Below are positions 60,613-64,000 of a DNA stretch of 64,000 bases, in pieces (positions within the stretch are counted from its first letter, which is position 1; the number at the start of each line of letters is the position of its first letter). A program made the position numbers and the translations under genes. The notes beneath the pieces are model-generated. The model made no database searches. It was not told where the DNA came from and saw only the letters and a list, made by a program, of their open reading frames with translations. This stretch comes from Epiperipatus broadwayi (lineage: Eukaryota; Onychophora; Udeonychophora; Euonychophora; Peripatidae): the NCBI GenBank assembly GCA_028023455.1, contig JAQFVV010006200.1, positions 6,394,506-6,458,505 on the forward strand. Direction: 5' to 3'.

Positions 60613-61569
60613 TGCAATGACTAGACTTACAATTGAAAGTGTATACCAATTTTATAGGCTTTATTAAAGTAATTGTTTTTCAATTGATTTTAATTCTGAA
60701 AAAAATATATTGATTTATTTAAAAGATTCATAAAAAATCTGCATAGATGACTTGGAAATATAGTGAATTTTGACTCTTAATGCAAGATTTATAAACATTT
60801 AGCAAAAAATTATTTATCTCCTCATTTAATTATCTATTGTTGTCCTATTTAAAATTAATGAAAATAATATTAAAAGTAGATATCATATTAAAACAAGCAC
60901 AAAAAAAAACAAAATACAATAAAGAAAACTAATCTTCAAGTGTTTTTGACTCTTTTCTACTCACCTAGCGGCAGTGCAGTTTTAGAATGAATGATTTGGG
61001 ACCTATAGATCCCTGTTTGAAGCTTAGCATGTCATTACTGGTGTTCAAATGTCACATGATCTCTCATTATCTAACTATTCGATTGTTTTTCTGTTTTATC
61101 CAATCAAATTGTATTCTTTTAAGGATCTTCATATTATACAGGTTAAGAAATTGTTAAATTACCTTTTTTTAAAAAAAGATAATAGTATCCATTTATTATG
61201 AATAGATATTTACTTATGATCTTATTACTAAGTCAGTTACATGCGCTATGATATTGTGTTTTGATAATACATCTTAGTCATAATGAATTGATTAACTTAT
61301 AATGTCACAAGTTCAGATATAGTTGTCATCAAAAAAAAAAGTAAATTTATTTAAGCATTCTAAAATACATTTTCTAAAAATATACTAGTAAACAAAAATA
61401 ATAGATTTGAATAGAAGAATTCATTAAGGTCACAATAAAATTACTAATATTTTCAAATAATAGCCCAATTGTTTTCCAATATTGAATTGGCTTCTTTTAA
61501 ACTTTTAGGTTAAAATATTTATATAAATGTCAAATATAATTAATGTTGTATACTCTAAATAAAAAAGCA

Positions 61570-64000
61570 TTTTATTTAAACTGTGTTATCATATATATAA
61601 TATTTAAATGAGATAAGAAGTAAAAGATCTGATGATGATTGTTTAACAATTGTAACATTTCATCATTTTCGCTCATTTTTACTTCATTGCTGAATGATAA
61701 TCTCTCCAAGTTTTTCTGATCTTTTCCAACAAACTTTTTTATCCACACATGTTGCATGTGGTTCCTCAAGTCTTTTATAATCTCTTGGTATCCCATTTTG
61801 ACTATTGTCTTATTAACATATCTTCTAACAATATTTCCAGAATTTCATTTTAGTTTTCTAATATTTTCAGAGATATCATTAATATGTGTTTCTTTTCTCT
61901 TCTATGTACTTTATTTTAAATCTCTTCTTGTTACTGCAACAATATTATCTATTCCATCCTTTGTTGTGAGTCTGAAATCTTTATATTACTCTTCTGTCAA
62001 GTATTCAAGATCCAGTCATACCTATTGAAGATGTTTTTAAACATTTATTATCTTTGAATATTATTTCTACCAAAGCATTTCAACCAGATTTAATTCCTTG
62101 ATTAATCCCATCCACTATGTTTTCATCTATATTATTAATCTGACCAAGATATTAGTAATAGTTAACTTCTAATTCATTAGAATCATTCTTTATGCTCTCT
62201 TTTTGCAAAAAGCCATTGAACAATATTTCAGTCTTTTTAGAATTTATTTTCAGTTCTACTTTCTTATTTTCATCTAATAGCTCTTGTAACATTTCCTGAA
62301 TTTTTGAAGCATTGTTTTCAAAAACAATCTCATCATCTGCAAAATCTAATAGATTTAAATAAGATCCATTTATTTTTATTCCTTTAGCTTTTTATTTTAA
62401 TCCATAAAATACTTTCTGTAAAACTGAGTATAAAGTTTAGAAATGTGGAATCCCTCTGTTATACACCCTTCTCAATGTTAATCTTGATGTTACCTTATGA
62501 TATAATCACAGCTATTACTTTTTAATAAATATTGTTTATAATTTGACAATATTCTGAGTTGATATTTTGATGTTTCTAAACCTTAATTTCATGAAAATGC
62601 TTATTGAATCAAATGTCTTTTCATAGTCGATCAACCCAAAGCATAATGACAACTCAAGCTCATTGGCCCTATCTATAACTTCTTTTAATATTTGTATATG
62701 ATCTACTATGTTTAAATCTTTTTTAAATCCAGTTTGTTTTTTGATTGATTGAAGTAAAAATTTATCTATAGATGAATTATAATGGTCTTAGTGAAGACAT
62801 TATGCATTGAAAGATAATAGGTTTGTAATTTCTAGGATATTTTTCACTTTTTTTTAAGTATCAATATCACTACTAAATTCTTCAAATTACCTGTTATGTC
62901 TTTATCATTTAGATATTTGGTATATAGTTTTATCAATGATTTCTTTATTTCTTTACTTATATATTTTAAGATATCAATAATAATTCCACCATTTTCTGGA
63001 GCTTTTCCATTCTTTATAGATTTAATTGGATATCTCATCTCGTAATATAAAATACTTAACAATTCAAAAGATGTTATAAGGGGGGTTATTTTGTTTTCTT
63101 GTCTTTTATTACTATATTGTTAGGTGTTGAACTCTTCCATATACTTAATGATATTCTGTCTCTTTCTAATAATATGCCATTTTTTCTTCTTATTTTTGAA
63201 AGAACTTGCCTTTCAATAAAAAAATATTATGTTATACATGTGAGATTTCTGTTCTTTTTATAGCTTTCCTTGCTAGTTTATAGTTATATTTCCATATATC
63301 ATCATTGTTTTTTGGTACTATTTTACAGAATTTCAGATATTTGATTCCTGTACGTGGATCATTTTTAGTTTCATATTCCCTATTTTCTCTATATATTATA
63401 TTGAAAATTGCTAGTGAGTTATTGTTATTTTATACCGGCTATCTCTGTAGCAATTTTTAGTAGAGTATCAGTTTTCTTCTTATTCATTTCCTTCATCTCT
63501 GATCTATCAATGAAATCTTAATAATTTAAAATAATTTTCAAATTCTATCATAAATTTAAAGGAGTATTTCTGAAGGCTTGTGATATCAATTGCAAATTCT
63601 ATTCTGTTTAGTAACTTTTGTCTTTAATTTTGCATTAACATATATCTTACATCTCATTAATCAGTGATTCCTTCCAATATTGAATCAGCTAAATACATTA
63701 CATTCTTAAAATATATATTTTCTATTGGTCAAAATATAATAAAGCTCTGATGTACCTTTATTTAGATACTTTTATGTCTATTTTTGCTTTAGATCTTTCT
63801 CAAAAAAGAATTCATTAGGTATAGATTCCACAATTCTGTCTTCTTTTTTATTTCTTCCTCCAAATCAAATTTACTGACACTTCATTTTTCAATTGTTTTC
63901 TCATTCTTGCATTAAAATCTTTCATGGCATCTTAAATTTTTTTATTTGGTCTGATCATAAGCATTTCTACTTCTTCTGATAGTCCTGAAGTCTCCACAAT
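61570..64000 (-). mobile_element. APE-type LINE relic (endonuclease + reverse transcriptase)
   Basis: Read right to left, the minus strand shows LINE domains in order. Endonuclease: K-D-F-N-A-R near 63903-63930 and Y-I-L-T-N-R-K-Y-I near 63710-63745. Reverse transcriptase: I-K-N-G-K-A-P-E-N-G-G-I-I-I near 62970-63025; D-Y-E-K-T-F-D-S near 62610-62637; and F-A-D-D-E-I-V-F near 62320-62345, the YADD-box equivalent. The post-RT Y-L-G-Q is near 62145-62160. Stops and frameshifts throughout make it a dead copy. It continues beyond the right edge and faces against TMEM104. Confidence 0.8.

Larger units (their letters stand above)
54676..64000 (+). other. TMEM104: TMEM104 intron 2 (partial, at least 9.3 kb)
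   Basis: I scanned it for the next exon (expected to begin F-V/I-T-x-T-F-V-I-E) and saw none. It contains the hairpin element 55885-56657, a (TA)n tract (60587-60612) and minus-strand LINE sequence from about 61570 to the edge. The 56660-60480 stretch is G-richer on the plus strand and may be an old insertion, but it has no recognisable domains. A 73-codon open frame at 59924-60145 is not recognised. Confidence 0.75.

Noticed and set aside
60955-61030. Possible tRNA-like segment (agcggcagtgcag ... gtttgaagc)
   Set aside because: A-box and B-box similarity is weak and the intervening stems do not pair; it may be an old SINE, but the support is insufficient.
54676-64000. Search for TMEM104 exon 3
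   Set aside because: No segment encoding the expected F-V-T-x-T-F-V-I-E start after a suitable acceptor was seen, so I did not force a call.

Overview
The window is animal (metazoan) nuclear DNA: strongly A+T-rich, intron-dominated and full of old transposons, with no prokaryotic gene organisation. The lineage cannot be fixed from the sequence. Long repeat-filled introns, hammerhead-bearing retroelements and APE-type LINEs suit an invertebrate such as a mollusc or chelicerate, but this is an inference.

Two real genes are present, both split into short exons. NAT9 (GNAT-family N-acetyltransferase 9) runs leftward: its start codon is at 39136 and five coding exons lie at 39060-39136, 30189-30298, 19973-20029, 8628-8708 and 923-982. 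All five have GT/AG borders, and the reading frame carries through every junction. The 3' end lies off the left edge. TMEM104 (AAAP-like membrane transporter family) runs rightward: exon 1 is 39318-39362, exon 2 is 54554-54675, and the rest lies off the right edge. The two start codons are 181 bp apart, head to head, so 39137-39317 is a compact bidirectional promoter. The same pair is divergent neighbours in human (17q25), so this is very old microsynteny.

Almost everything else is intronic mobile DNA. The most notable component is a set of short elements carrying hammerhead self-cleaving ribozyme motifs, in three families (A, B and C here). Family A (many copies, 3.0-52.4 kb) has a 59-nt hammerhead that is complete at 32019-32077 (-) and 52270-52328 (+). 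Eight insertions have visible 11-15 bp target-site duplications, and many copies are inverted pairs. Family C (47.6-49.8 kb) includes a head-to-tail dimer of ~365 bp monomers with a 13-bp duplication and a complete AUC-type hammerhead at 49209-49270. Family B (16.7, 18.6 and 51 kb) forms an 860-bp palindrome whose centre falls in the hammerhead. They resemble retrozymes or Penelope-like elements.

Other residents are decayed APE-type LINEs (4.1-6.9, 33.5-36.0 and 61.6-64.0 kb), a hAT/ZMYM-like transposase relic (43.6-46.1 kb), tRNA-like SINE pieces, possible LTR remnants (10-11.8 and 21.5-22.1 kb), and a long hairpin element at 55.9-56.7 kb.
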